Source: Limnohabitans sp. G3-2 (GTDB taxonomy: Bacteria; Pseudomonadota; Gammaproteobacteria; Burkholderiales; Burkholderiaceae_C). From it: 64,000 bases of DNA. This document shows positions 21,201-26,198 of the stretch, one piece after another. How positions within the stretch are numbered: the first letter of the stretch is position 1; every line of letters starts with the position of its first letter. Location of the stretch: the NCBI RefSeq assembly GCF_002778275.1, contig NZ_NESG01000002.1:1-64000 (forward strand), written 5' to 3'. Below the pieces are notes generated by a model. The model saw only the letters and a list, made by a program, of their open reading frames with translations. It was not told the origin of the DNA and did not search any database. The translations under genes and the position numbers were made by a program.

Positions 21201-21322
21201 CTTTCGATGCGCAGGCCTTGCGTTTCCGTGCGCGGATGGTGCCGTCTGATGGCTTGCCCTTGCGGGTGCTTGTTCAGCGTGGGCGATACGCGATGCAGAT
21301 CGAGTTGTTGAATTCGGAATGA
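6206..21322 (+). CDS. Giant TpsA / filamentous-haemagglutinin-like exoprotein (5038 residues)
   Basis: Secreted partner of the TpsB just upstream (11-nt gap, one operon). It starts with an extended signal peptide region (MNKHYRVVWNESTRTFVAV) and a hydrophobic core ending near AAPPAA. The TPS/haemagglutination domain follows, with NPSG at residues 151-154 in place of the usual NPNG, and a GGKVVLWSD / LLDPYNITI segment. Residues about 585-1710 are autotransporter-type strand repeats, about 2005-4845 hold some 25 YDG/MBG repeats (KTYDG motif) with two DAKFVT-type MBG modules, then a Gly-Ala/Gly-Ser linker at about 4860-4902 and a C-terminal domain with an LPAWLSFD Ig-like signature. I saw no cysteine after the signal region. 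Likely role: fibrous adhesin or biofilm protein; that role is inferred from the family. Long minus-strand frames inside it are shadows. Confidence 0.9.
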   Translation: MNKHYRVVWNESTRTFVAVSEIASAHGTSRSHSVCKAVVCGLGTGLKALVAAMAGAGLVLAAPPAAHQLPTGGQVVAGQASIQSAGPTVLNVKQTSNAAIIQWNTFNLGSAATVHFAQPSSSAAVLNRVLDANPSQIYGRITAPGQVFFTNPSGLYFAPSASVDVGSFTATTHSISTADFMAGHYRFARHGATGAIVNEGQIQTALGGYAALLAPEVRNQGVVLAQMGAVALAAGETFQLNLQGSRLASIEVTPATVRALVDNGQAVLAPEGWMVLSAKAAAQLEASVVNTGQLAANSLSERGGRIVLESSHSVSAGGSIQASSAQAQGGSVTVTGEHITLPAGSAIDATGATGGGTVLVGGDWQGSGSLPQATTVTLNPDARIDASATRMGDGGKVVLWSDVRRADGLTVAQGSISARAGAQGGDGGRIETSGHVLDTRGVRVNASADKGHGGEWLLDPYNITIASSSASGTAYSSNYSAGATSTILASDIQNSLNAGTHVSITTGAVGSAGADVGNITVSSDISKTSGSAASLTLTAANNIVINSPITSSSGALALTLEAGNTISGAGAINTNGGALTFNMAADGVYSGAISGTGSLTKIGTGTSTLTAVNTFTGGLTVNGGTLAVNSSLANNAGHAITVNNGGTLSLGAHNVFGFHTTAVVTPITLNAGGTLTNSGNFFSRLGPLTLSGGTLTSTGGDAFGNLTGPFAWALAGAVTVNGSTTSTISGQNVQLGSGSSVTGSTFNVSDGAAAVDLSVSAKLVNSSATAWGTAQASSLTKAGAGTMTLSASNTYSGSTAIDDGKLTITSTQGSSSYSIASGAVLEYSIATGTTVIGTTGAVTYSGAGTLRKTGAGAVSNGTPVATYSLSAGGLIDLQAGTFSASAFGNDVWTNNLSDIHVASGATLDVNSGLVFMDKLTGAGSVQVGYTGTNGSITLGANNGSATFSGNISNFNAAGSVVKQGTGTQILSGNNSYTGTTTVSGGTLQAGSSTAFGSNSAVTLANVAGATLDLNGQSVAIGSLAGGGSTGGNLTLGAGTLTTGGNNTSTTFAGVVSGSGGLTKSGTGTLTLTASNAYLGTTTIGNGSLTLSSMQSSSAYSIASGAVLEYSIAAGSVIGTTGAVTYSGSGTLRKTGAGELINGTHVATYSLSAGGLIDLQAGTFSASYSGNDIWTNNRSDIHVASGATLDVNSGIVFMDKLTGAGSILVGFIGPIGSITLGVNNGSATFSGAISNFNAAGNVLKQGTGTQILSGNNSYTGTTTVSGGTLQVGAGGTAGTLGTGAVGIDTGATLQFNRSDALTVTNAISGAGALSQSGTGTTVLSGNNTYTGTTTVNAGTLQAGSSTAFGSNSAVTLANVAGATLDLNGHSVAIGSLAGGGSTGGNLTLGAGTLTTGGDNTSTSYGGVISGTGGLAKSGTGTQTLTGSNTYSGSTAIGNGNLTITSTQGSSAYSIASGAVLEYSIATGTTVIGTTGAVTYSGSGTLRKTGAGAVSNGTPVATYSLSAGALIDLQAGTFSASAFGNDVWTNNLSDIHVASGATLDVNSGVVFMDKLTGAGSVQVGYTGTNGSITLGANNGSATFSGNISNFNAAGSVVKQGTGTQILSGNNSYTGTTTVSGGTLQAGSSTAFGSNSAVTLANVAGATLDLNGHSVAIGSLAGGGSTGGNLTLGAGTLTIGGDNTSTSYGGVISGSGGLTKSGSGTFTLTANASYSGVTTVGSGSLVLQNDAPSTGSSSFTGAGTLVVQPTGSRFTSAFSTAAWSFDSSLGGLTLGKVGNTAAITVANAATVAGPITVLGGDITLNAALTASGSQTITLASSGHVSDGASGALSANMLLLSGGNVTLDSTGHAVGTLAASGVSGLTFVNNSALTLGTVGTTHGISASGVVNIATRTGDLTLSQAVGTSNATATALTLNAGSTAAALTSTGGNLVVGGSGTVSVGAGGTATLYTGSVGGSNGLSTLVGTGTGRFRYGSDEATGHYTLALSTGLNAVYREQPTLTRVVNNQTITYGDALTHTFSVTGGVNGDTYAQAFASATTPTVSVSGSTSTSGHYTAGTAHTLSATGGATTSQLGYAVSASTTSGTLTVNTKTLTLAFTGVNKTYDGQTGATVTTSDNRVASDVLTIARSASFADASAGNGKAVNVSAVSLSNTDAANYTLASTTGSTTASIAQAALSITANNASKTYDGQAYSGGNGVAYSGFVNSENAGVLGGTLSYAGSGQGAQNAGSYTLTPQGLTSGNYAITFSNGTLAIAQKALTLSASKTYDGTRSLAGTVSFGGLVGSETLGYTGAMASDAHVASAGKYVAAITLTDGSNGGLAANYALPTLNAANAPVTVTPKAITASAAITGTTSKAYDGTNVATGAAVTGSVAGAVSGDTLSLDTSGLSLAYNNAHVVGASQIAASGSTGFAITGSSNASVASDYSFTVPSIAAVAGSITARALTATASISGTVIKTYDGSTLATGAAVTGTVYGALGGDTITLNSSGLSLNYNSARVLSANTIAASGSAGFTIAGSSNASVASDYSFTGPSIAAVAGSITPRALTAVSTITGTLNKTYDGSTGVSGASVSSSFGGGLSGDSFTLTGISLAYNSAHVATATAISASGSAGFAIAGSSNASVASDYSFTAPSIAAVAASITPKAITASAAITGTTSKTYDGTTSASGASVSGTVTGGISGDTLSLDTSGLSLAFNSARVLGASTIAASGNAGFTIAGSSHASVASDYSFTTPSIAAVSGSITARALTASSAITGTTSKTYDGTLSATGANLNTAFSGQIVGDSLALTGLSLAYNNAHVVGASQIAASGSAGLAVSSSTRGSVATDYSFTAPSISAVSASITPKALTASAAITGTTSKTYDGTTSASGASVSGTVTGGISGDTLSLDTSGLSLAYNSARVLGASTIAASGSAGFTIAGSSNASVASDYSFTGPSISAVAGSITARALTATSTITGTLNKTYDGSTGVSGASVSSSFGGGLSGDSFSLTGVNLAYNSAHVATATAISASGSAGFAIAGSSNASVASDYSFTAPSISAVAASITPKALTASAAITGTTSKTYDGTTSASGASVSGTVTGGISGDTLSLDTSGLSLAYNSARVLGASTIATSGSAGFTIAGSSNASVASDYSFTGPSIAAVAASITPKALTASLSNTGVSKTYDGSTAAPTGFAPSWSLAGLVPSDTGASVAGTGVAYNSANVVGASQLTVTGLTLSGITGSNSSVVSDYQLTATSASVAASITPKSVTVTGLVASDKRYDGTVAASVTQWGGVSTGVGSETLTVLGQSASFANANVQLSGGVPQAQTVTATGYTLGNGTGLASNYQLSSTSATTTATITPTSLTVTANQDAKFVTMNDGANYAGVSYSGLVNGETAAVLSGTPVITRSNSAVHTAGTYSGVLMPTGLSSGNYSISYTSGTYTIVPANQLLVTVNNASSVYGTATTYSVASARYLGSNNQVVTLSNVSVGANNAVTVIDGASGSASFTLTPQSAQVSGAQQLRVGSYQLGAAGVQTQNSQNFSNTINVVGAHTVTPKGLDATLTGGLNKTYDAGTAMNGLTLGLTGSAVPSSAVLAGDAVSVAGSGAFASKNAGSNLGYTVSNLTLSGADAANYGLTSSSLSGSNGQIMAKALTLSASKTYDGSRSLAGAVSFGGLVGSETLGYTGAMASDAHVASAGKHVNAITLTDGSNGGLAANYMLPTLNVAHAPVTVTPKAITASAAITGTTSKTYDGTNVATGAAVTGSVAGAVSGDTLSLDTSGLSLAYNNAHVLGASQIAASGSAGFTIAGSSNASVASDYSFTAPSISAVAASITPKTITASLGNTGVSKTYDGSTAAPTGFAPGWSLAGLVAGDTDVALAHTGIAYNSANVGSAHRITVSGLSVAGVTGSRASVASDYLLLTAAADVAASITPKSVTVTGLAAVGKTYDGNTSVSVSQWGGVSTGVGSETLTLHRGSAAFGSANAGHQTVTASGYSLGDGAGGGLANNYLLSSTSATTSATIAPKALTLSASKTYDGSRSLAGVVSFGGLVGSETLGYTGATASDAHVASAGKYVGAITLTDGSNGGLAANYALPTLNVAHAPVTVTPKAITASAAITGATSKVYDGTNVATNAVVTGSVAGAVSGDTLSLDTSGLSLAYNDAHVAGASSIGATGNAGFTVAGSSNASVASDYSFTVPSIAVVAGSITPKALTANASIGGALSKTYDGTTSANGANVSGTVQGAIAGDSLVLDTSGLSLAYNSARVQGANQMVASGNADFGFVASSWGSRRSDYSFTAPTIAPASASITPRTLIASLTNTGVSKAYDGRTDAPSGFTSSWAFTGLLGGDTGASLSYTSAAYDSPNVTQATRVGVTFSGQAITAIQGSWGSAASDYVLSSSSASIAASITPKVLTVTGLQVADKTYDGTTSTTVTNWGSVGTGIGSETLGLNHGLAVFDSANAGSRIATASGYSLLHGAGGGLASNYQLASTSASTTATVAKAPLTVRANDDAKFVTTNDAVGYAGVSYSGFVNGETSGVLGSLPSVSRSNSAVNTAGVFRGVLLPSGGTAANYTLSYVAGDYTVVPANQLLVRVNNASTAYGTAASYSLASATYYDQTTQQVITLADRAIAAGNVVTVQDGAGGRATFTLAPLHASLSGAQMLRVGSYTLGVLGAVTENSQNFSDTITLIGQLGVTPKALVASTSSGYSKTYDGTTTMNGVSLALAGSGGGSGLEAGDAVTVTANGNYASRHAGTQLNYTVNQVALQGADAGNYFIVGGGSFMGSNGTITPQPLVLTAQSDSKTFDGTNRSALIPTASRLSAGDSLSGLVQAFDSSAVGARNLVVTDYSIADGNEGNNYQVTRVPAVGSITALSIMPPPTSGGVGAPGGAGAGAGAGAGAGAGAGAGAGAGAGAGAGAGSGSGSGASGGPNGAPDAAVTAAGTATALGDRDLPVSFGDAGTSGGRVWVQRASSPEAPGVMRVYLPRELLVSEAGFSFAVPMASLGNAETAALASLPDGSALPAWLSFDAQALRFRARMVPSDGLPLRVLVQRGRYAMQIELLNSE
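8582..11325 (+). repeat. Three-copy block of autotransporter-associated strand repeats inside tpsA
   Basis: Copy 1 (8582-9427) and copy 3 (10484-11325) are nearly identical at DNA level, offset by 1902 nt. Copy 2 begins at 9428 (offset 846 nt from copy 1) and diverges after about 10010 into an inserted segment (GTAGTLGTGAVGIDTG and following). Each copy begins with N-[TA]-Y-x-G-[ST]-T and contains YSIASGAVLEYSIA, WTNN and ILSGNNSYTGTTTVSGGTLQ. This is the PATR-type beta-strand repeat found in secreted beta-helical proteins. Confidence 0.85.
13268..15671 (+). repeat. Highly regular YDG/MBG repeat array with 297-303 nt register inside tpsA
   Basis: The TAC codon of the KTYDG motif falls at 13268, 13571, 13874, 14171, 14474, 14771, 15074, 15371 and 15671. 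Unit lengths are thus 303, 303, 297, 303, 297, 303, 297 and 300 nt, averaging exactly 100 codons. The TTSASG unit recurs at 14171, 14771 and 15371 (600-nt register) and the STGVSG unit at 13874 and 15074 (1200-nt register) with only a few base changes, showing recent in-register duplication. More divergent units extend on both sides, from about 12500 to 20540. Confidence 0.85.
20801..20872 (+). repeat. Hexanucleotide microsatellite coding a Gly-Ala linker in tpsA
   Basis: Nine perfect GGTGCA units (20801-20854) are followed by three GGTGCG units (20855-20872), then GGTGCT and several GGCTCT units. They encode an alternating Gly-Ala then Gly-Ser linker between the repeat region and the C-terminal domain. 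Units of six bases keep the frame, so gain or loss of copies would change linker length without switching the gene off. Confidence 0.9.
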
Positions 21323-21347
21323 GTGATCGGTGGACCTGAGCGCACTT

Positions 21348-21440
21348 GGCATGCCAGTGCCGCTCAGGCCTTCCGGCTTTCTGGCATGCCGGCCACACAC
21401 AGCACCCGGCTTGCCTGATGGCAGGCCTGGTGCTGTTTTT
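21348..21440 (+). terminator. Hairpins and rho-independent terminator after tpsA
   Basis: The terminator proper pairs CAGCACC (21400-21406) with GGTGCTG (21429-21435), with further pairing of GGC-TGCC and GGCA-GCC inside, and ends in TTTTT (21436-21440). Just before it lies a separate perfect inverted repeat, GGCATGCCAG (21348-21357) and CTGGCATGCC (21381-21390). Together they should separate the 17-kb TPS operon from rep. Confidence 0.75.
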
Positions 21441-21524
21441 CTGAGAACGCTCGGCGCGGGTGGCGTCCCACAGTGCAGCGCACCCGCTATGATGGCCCGC
21501 TTTGCCCCGAACGCCCACCGCCCC

Positions 21525-23612
21525 ATGTCAGCCGGACTCAACAACGCCCAACTCGAAGCCGTGAACTTTGTCTCCGGCCCTTGCCTGGTGTTGGCCGGGG
21601 CGGGCTCGGGCAAGACGCGGGTGATCACGCACAAGATCGCGCGCTTGATCGAAGCGGGGCTGGAGCCCAAGCGCATCGCGGCCATCACCTTCACCAACAA
21701 GGCCGCTGCCGAGATGCGCGAGCGGGCCAAGCAGCTGATCGGCAAGGCCGCCAAAGATGTGACGGTCTGCACCTTCCACGCCCTGGGGGTGCGCATCATG
21801 CGCGAAGACGGTGCGGTGCTGGGCCTCAAACCCCAGTTCAGCATCATGGACGCGGACGACGTGACCAGCATCTTGAAAGACTGCGGCGGCACCACCGACG
21901 CGGCCACCGCCCGCCAATGGCAGTGGACCATCAGCCTGTGGAAAAACATGGGCCTCAACGCCGAGCAGGCCGCAGCCCAAGCGCCCGACGACAACGCCCG
22001 CGTGATCGCCCGCATCATGGCGCTGTACCAAGAGCGGCTGACGGCTTACCAAAGCGTGGACTTTGACGACCTGATCGGCATGCCCCTGAAACTGCTGGCC
22101 GATTTCCCCGAGGTGCGCGAGCGCTGGCAGGCCAAGATGGGCCATGTGCTGGTGGACGAATACCAGGACACCAACGCCACCCAATACGAAGTGCTCAAGC
22201 ACCTGGTGGGCGAGCGCGCGCGCTTCACGGCAGTGGGCGACGACGACCAGTCGATCTACGGCTGGCGCGGCGCGACGCTGGACAACTTGAAGCGCCTGCC
22301 TGTGGACTTTCCAAATCTGAAAGTCATCAAGCTGGAGCAGAACTACCGCTCCACCAGCGCCATTTTGCGGGCCGCCAACCATGTGATCCAGCCCAACCCC
22401 AAGCTGTTCCCCAAAACGCTGTTTTCAGAACTGGGTGAGGGCGAACCGGTGCGCGTCATCGATGCCGTCAACGAAGAGCACGAGGCCGACCGCGCCATTG
22501 CCCGCATCCAGTCGATCCGGGGGGGGCAGCTCAACCCGTCCAAACACCGCGAGTTCAAGGACTTTGCCATCCTGTACCGCGCCAACCACATGGCCCGCCC
22601 CTTTGAGCAGGCGCTGCGCCGCGCCAATATTCCCTACAAGGTGTCGGGTGGGCAGAGCTTTTTTGACAAGGCCGAAATCAAAGACCTGTGCGCCTGGTTT
22701 CGCCTGTGGATCAACAACGACGACGATCCGGCGTTTTTGCGCGCCATCACCAGCCCCAAACGCGGCATTGGCCACCAGACGCTGGGCCAGCTCGGCACCT
22801 TTGCCACGCAGTACAAACTGAGTTTGTTCGAGGCCTTGTTTGCGGGCAGCCTGCCCAGCGCGGTCAATTCACGCGCGGTCACCGGTTTGCACGAGTTTGG
22901 CCGCTACATCAACGACCTGGAGCACCGCGCCCGGCAAACCTTGGGCAAAAGGGACGCGCTGGCGTTTTTGCTCGAATGGCTCCAAGAGATCGGCTACGAG
23001 TCGCACCTGTACGACGGCGAGGACAATGAGAAAGTGGCCTCGGCCCGCTGGACCCATGTGCTGGAGTTTTGCGACTGGATGGCCGGGCGGTGCGGGGGCG
23101 AGATCGAGGACGTGACCGGTGCACAAATCGGCACCGAGGCCACCGACACCAAAAACCTGCTGGAGGTGGCACAGACCATCTCCTTGATTTCCACCCTGAG
23201 CGAGCGCGAAAAAGACCAAAACGTGGTCACGCTCTCCACCTTGCATGCCTCCAAGGGGCTGGAGTGGCCGCACGTCACGCTGGTGGGCGTGAACGAGGGC
23301 TTGCTGCCCTTCAAACTGGGCGAGGACGACACCACCGCCGGGGCCAACCAAGAAGGCATTTTGCTGCGCCTGCAAGAAGAGCGCCGCTTGATGTACGTGG
23401 GCATCACCCGTGCACAACGCAGTTTGGCGGTGAGCTGGACCCAACGCCGCAAAAAAGGGCGAGAGACCGTGGCCGCCCTGCCCAGCCGCTTCATCGCCGA
23501 GATGCGTTTGGACGAAAACACCGTGAAAGAAGACCCGCGCGAAAAACTCAAGGCCTTGCGGGCCGAATTTGCCAAGCGCGCGGCCGACGCGGCGGCGCAA
23601 GCCCCCCCATGA
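21525..23612 (+). CDS. rep: ATP-dependent DNA helicase Rep (UvrD/Rep superfamily 1)
   Basis: A 695-residue 3'-5' helicase that clears proteins from DNA ahead of forks. It has the Q-motif region LNNAQLEAV, Walker A GAGSGKTR starting at about residue 25, TFTNKAAAEM, DEYQDTN (Walker B), GDDDQSIYGWRGA, EQNYRST, TLHASKGLEW and VGITRAQ. Similarity runs to E. coli Rep (GPCLVLAGAGSGKTRVIT, SGGxSFF) rather than to UvrD. The ATG at 21525 gives the typical Rep N-terminus; the longer frame to 21330 crosses the tpsA terminator. A run of eight G at 22519-22526 lies inside the gene. The stop overlaps the next start codon (ATGA). Confidence 0.92.
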   Translation: MSAGLNNAQLEAVNFVSGPCLVLAGAGSGKTRVITHKIARLIEAGLEPKRIAAITFTNKAAAEMRERAKQLIGKAAKDVTVCTFHALGVRIMREDGAVLGLKPQFSIMDADDVTSILKDCGGTTDAATARQWQWTISLWKNMGLNAEQAAAQAPDDNARVIARIMALYQERLTAYQSVDFDDLIGMPLKLLADFPEVRERWQAKMGHVLVDEYQDTNATQYEVLKHLVGERARFTAVGDDDQSIYGWRGATLDNLKRLPVDFPNLKVIKLEQNYRSTSAILRAANHVIQPNPKLFPKTLFSELGEGEPVRVIDAVNEEHEADRAIARIQSIRGGQLNPSKHREFKDFAILYRANHMARPFEQALRRANIPYKVSGGQSFFDKAEIKDLCAWFRLWINNDDDPAFLRAITSPKRGIGHQTLGQLGTFATQYKLSLFEALFAGSLPSAVNSRAVTGLHEFGRYINDLEHRARQTLGKRDALAFLLEWLQEIGYESHLYDGEDNEKVASARWTHVLEFCDWMAGRCGGEIEDVTGAQIGTEATDTKNLLEVAQTISLISTLSEREKDQNVVTLSTLHASKGLEWPHVTLVGVNEGLLPFKLGEDDTTAGANQEGILLRLQEERRLMYVGITRAQRSLAVSWTQRRKKGRETVAALPSRFIAEMRLDENTVKEDPREKLKALRAEFAKRAADAAAQAPP

Positions 23613-24046
23613 AAACACCCTGGCCCGCCTTTCGCCTTTGGCGCATCACCTTGTCCGTGGGGCTCACGCTCGCCGCCTGCGCTTGTGCCCACTCACCCGT
23701 GCCGCCCAGCTGCCCTTCTGGCGCAGACCTTCGTGCCGACATGCTGTTTGGCCCATGGCAGGTGCAACTGGCTGGCGCGACAAGCCCCTTGCACTTGCAT
23801 TTGGGTCCCCACCCCGAGCATGAAGGCAGCCTCAAGGGTGAACTTAGGCAAGGACAACAACGCCATGCCGTGGTGGCCGATTTGGACGAGGGCGAATTCA
23901 CCCTGGAAGAATCCCACGACGGTGTTCGAATTGCGGCCACTTGGCTGGGACGCCCCACGCCGGGACACTGCGGCCGCCTGATCCAAGGGCAAAGGTTTGA
24001 GAAAGATCAAACCGGGCAAGCGTTTCGACTGCAAAGACAACCCTGA
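23609..24046 (+). CDS. Small putative lipoprotein of unknown function
   Basis: A 145-residue protein whose ATG overlaps the rep stop codon by four bases, so it is probably translated from the rep transcript. The N-terminus MKTPWPAFRLWRITLSVGLTLAAC reads as a lipoprotein signal, with lipobox LAAC ending in Cys24 after a short basic and hydrophobic run. The mature part has a segment LFGPWQVQLAGA and otherwise no motif I recognise. A homopolymer of seven C (23602-23608) stands immediately before its start. A rho-independent terminator follows. The function is unknown. Confidence 0.7.
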   Translation: MKTPWPAFRLWRITLSVGLTLAACACAHSPVPPSCPSGADLRADMLFGPWQVQLAGATSPLHLHLGPHPEHEGSLKGELRQGQQRHAVVADLDEGEFTLEESHDGVRIAATWLGRPTPGHCGRLIQGQRFEKDQTGQAFRLQRQP

Positions 24047-24052
24047 GCACTT

Positions 24053-24080
24053 AAAAACCACCGCTCATGCGGTGTTTTAA
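24053..24080 (+). terminator. Rho-independent terminator after the rep-lipoprotein pair
   Basis: CACCGC (24059-24064), loop TCAT, GCGGTG (24069-24074), then TTTT; the flanking A-run at 24053-24057 extends the pairing and would also serve the opposite strand. Confidence 0.7.
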
Positions 24081-24169
24081 GCCGCAAACCGGGGCCTTCT
24101 CACGCAAAATACAGGGCCCAACACCCGACCCACCCTTTGTCAGCGCCCGGCTCCCGCCCCCCGTTCACC

Positions 24170-24865
24170 ATGTCCCACAGCACCTACCTCCAAGCACCCT
24201 CCCAGCGCAAATGGCTGGGCTTGGCTGCGGTGGTGCTGTTGCATGCTTTGCTGTTTTGGGCCATTCAAGCCGGATTGGCGCGAACCGTCATGCAAAAGAT
24301 GCCGGTGGTCGTGCAGGCGCTGTTGTTGGAAGAAAAACGGGCCGAGTTGCCGCCACCGCCGCCCCCCCCTGCGCCACCCCCTGCGCCACCCCCTGCGCCC
24401 AAGACTGCCCCACCACCCACACCCACACCGCCCGCTTATGTGCCGCCAGCGGTCATCCCCATGGCGGCGGCACCGGCCAACGCCATCGTGGCGGTCAGCC
24501 CCACCCCGCCATTGGCCGCTCCTGCAGCGCCTGCGCCAACACCGGCGCCCCCTGCAGCGGCCCCTGCGGCACCAGCCAAAGCCCCTGCGCGCACCACCGC
24601 CGGTGTCAACATGGCCCAATGCGACAAACCCGACTACCCCACCGCATCACGGCGCATGGAGGAAGAAGGCACCGTCGGTTTGCGCTTCTTGGTGGGCACC
24701 GATGGCCAAGTCATTCAATCTGAAGTGGCCAAGAGCTCCGGCTACAAACGCCTGGATGAAGCCGCGCGGGCGGGTTTGGCGAAATGCCGGTTCAAGCCCG
24801 CCACGGTCGATGGCAAACCCGAGCAGGCTTGGACCACCATCCAATACGTTTGGCGCTTGGAATGA
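24170..24865 (+). CDS. tonB: TonB energy-transducing protein
   Basis: A 231-residue periplasm-spanning protein that passes inner-membrane proton-motive force to outer-membrane receptors. It has a short cytoplasmic tail, one membrane anchor at about residues 15-36 (GLAAVVLLHALLFWAIQAG), a proline-rich spacer (PPPPPPPAPPPAPPPAPK onward), and a C-terminal TonB domain from about residue 155 (PDYPTASRRMEEEGTVGLRF ending in YVWRLE). I chose the ATG at 24170 because the anchor then sits at the N-terminus; 24137 would add 11 residues. No strong ribosome site is visible. The proline region holds 12-nt direct repeats and a run of eight C (24362-24369). exbB and two exbD genes follow on the same strand. 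Confidence 0.92.
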   Translation: MSHSTYLQAPSQRKWLGLAAVVLLHALLFWAIQAGLARTVMQKMPVVVQALLLEEKRAELPPPPPPPAPPPAPPPAPKTAPPPTPTPPAYVPPAVIPMAAAPANAIVAVSPTPPLAAPAAPAPTPAPPAAAPAAPAKAPARTTAGVNMAQCDKPDYPTASRRMEEEGTVGLRFLVGTDGQVIQSEVAKSSGYKRLDEAARAGLAKCRFKPATVDGKPEQAWTTIQYVWRLE

Positions 24866-24941
24866 GCCCTCACCCCTCACCCCTCACCAACTTACACTCC
24901 GATTCACCCTTGATGGATAGAAATTCCAAGGAAACGCCTAA

Positions 24942-25751
24942 ATGTTCACCACCCTGAAACACAGCCTGCTGGGCATCTTGGTCTGCGCCAGCCTTTTCTT
25001 CGCAGGACACAGCTCGGCTGCACCCGATGCGCCAGCAGCGCCAAGCCCTGTGGCCAACGCCAGCCTGGCAGCGGCCCAAGCCGCCCCAGCTGAAGCCAAC
25101 CCCTACGGCCTGGGCGCTCTGTGGGCCCAAGGCGATGCCGTGGCCAAAGGCACGCTGTTGATTTTGGTGCTCATGAGCATGGGCAGCTGGTATGTGATCT
25201 TCACCAAGTTCTCGGCGCAATCCAAACTGCACCGATTTGCCCAAACAGCACAAGCCAACTTCTGGTCTGCAGGCTCGGTGCGGCAAGCGGCCGACGCCCT
25301 GGAAGCGGACAGCCCCTTCCGTTTCATTGCCGAAAAAGGCCTGGAAGGTGCCGCCAAACACGAGGGCTTGCTGGGCAGCGTGGACTTCAACACCTGGGTG
25401 ACCATGAGCATCCAGCGGGCCATGGGCACCGTGCAAAGCCGCCAGCAAGACGGTTTGGCGGTGTTGGCGACGGTGGGCTCCACCGCCCCCTTTGTCGGCT
25501 TGTTTGGCACGGTGTGGGGCATCTACCATGCGCTGGTCAAGATCGGCATGTCTGGCCAGGCCAGCATCGACAAAGTGGCCGGCCCTGTCGGCGAAGCGCT
25601 CATCATGACGGCCATCGGCTTGGCCGTGGCGGTGCCTGCGGTGCTGGGCTACAACTGGTTGGTACGCCGCAACAAATCCGGCATGGAAGAAGTCAACGCC
25701 TTTGGTGCGGACTTGCACGCGGTGCTGCTGGCATCGGCCCCCAAGCCATGA
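24942..25751 (+). CDS. exbB: ExbB/TolQ-family proton channel subunit
   Basis: A 269-residue inner-membrane protein that forms the stator with ExbD and drives TonB. It carries a long N-terminal extension with a signal-like segment (MFTTLKHSLLGILVCASLFF) before an Ala/Pro-rich stretch. The core follows: a membrane segment near LLILVLMSMGSWYVIF, then the conserved LATVGSTAPFVGLFGTVWGI and LIMTAIGLAVAVPAVLGYNW segments typical of ExbB. AAGGA lies about 10 nt upstream of the ATG. The stop overlaps the next gene's ATG by four bases, pointing to translational coupling with the first exbD. Confidence 0.93.
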   Translation: MFTTLKHSLLGILVCASLFFAGHSSAAPDAPAAPSPVANASLAAAQAAPAEANPYGLGALWAQGDAVAKGTLLILVLMSMGSWYVIFTKFSAQSKLHRFAQTAQANFWSAGSVRQAADALEADSPFRFIAEKGLEGAAKHEGLLGSVDFNTWVTMSIQRAMGTVQSRQQDGLAVLATVGSTAPFVGLFGTVWGIYHALVKIGMSGQASIDKVAGPVGEALIMTAIGLAVAVPAVLGYNWLVRRNKSGMEEVNAFGADLHAVLLASAPKP

Positions 25752-26176
25752 GCATGAACCTCGGCCCCACGCTGGCCACGCCAGACGATGACGAGGTCAT
25801 CGGCACCATCAACACCACGCCTTTGGTGGATGTGATGCTGGTGCTGCTCATCATTTTCTTGATCACCATCCCCGTGGTCACCACCTCCATCCAGGTGGAT
25901 CTGCCCCAAGAACAGAACGTGGTGCGCGAAGCCAAGCCCGAGACGGTGATCATTTCGGTCAATCAGGCCGGTCAGATCTACCTCTACGACACCCCCATGC
26001 AGTCCAGCAAGGACCTGAATGCGCGGCTGCAGAAGTTGGCCGCCATGAAGCCCCAACCCGATGTGCAGATCCGAGGTGATGCGAAAAGCGCATTCGAGTC
26101 GGTGGGCCGTGTCATGTATGCCGTGCAACGTGCGGGCATCACCCAGGTGGGTTTCATCACCGACCCCAGGCCTTGA
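25748..26176 (+). CDS. exbD: ExbD/TolR-family biopolymer transport protein, first copy
   Basis: A 142-residue single-pass protein with the family signature INTTPLVDVMLVLLIIFLITIP; the conserved Asp in PLVDVMLVL is the proton-channel residue of ExbD. The periplasmic half has the VSVNQ-like and QIRGDAKSAFESVGRVMYAVQRAGI segments. The start overlaps exbB (ATGA). It differs clearly from the second ExbD in the binding-loop segment (TSIQVDLPQEQN here, LHSVNLDMPVAT there), so the two copies are old paralogues rather than a fresh duplication. Confidence 0.93.
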   Translation: MSMNLGPTLATPDDDEVIGTINTTPLVDVMLVLLIIFLITIPVVTTSIQVDLPQEQNVVREAKPETVIISVNQAGQIYLYDTPMQSSKDLNARLQKLAAMKPQPDVQIRGDAKSAFESVGRVMYAVQRAGITQVGFITDPRP

Positions 26177-26198
26177 AGCACCGACAAAGGACACCCCC

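Noticed and set aside
20900..21322. Contact-dependent inhibition toxin end of the exoprotein
   Set aside because: No VENN or pretoxin motif, no toxin-like domain and no small immunity gene downstream; the next gene is rep.
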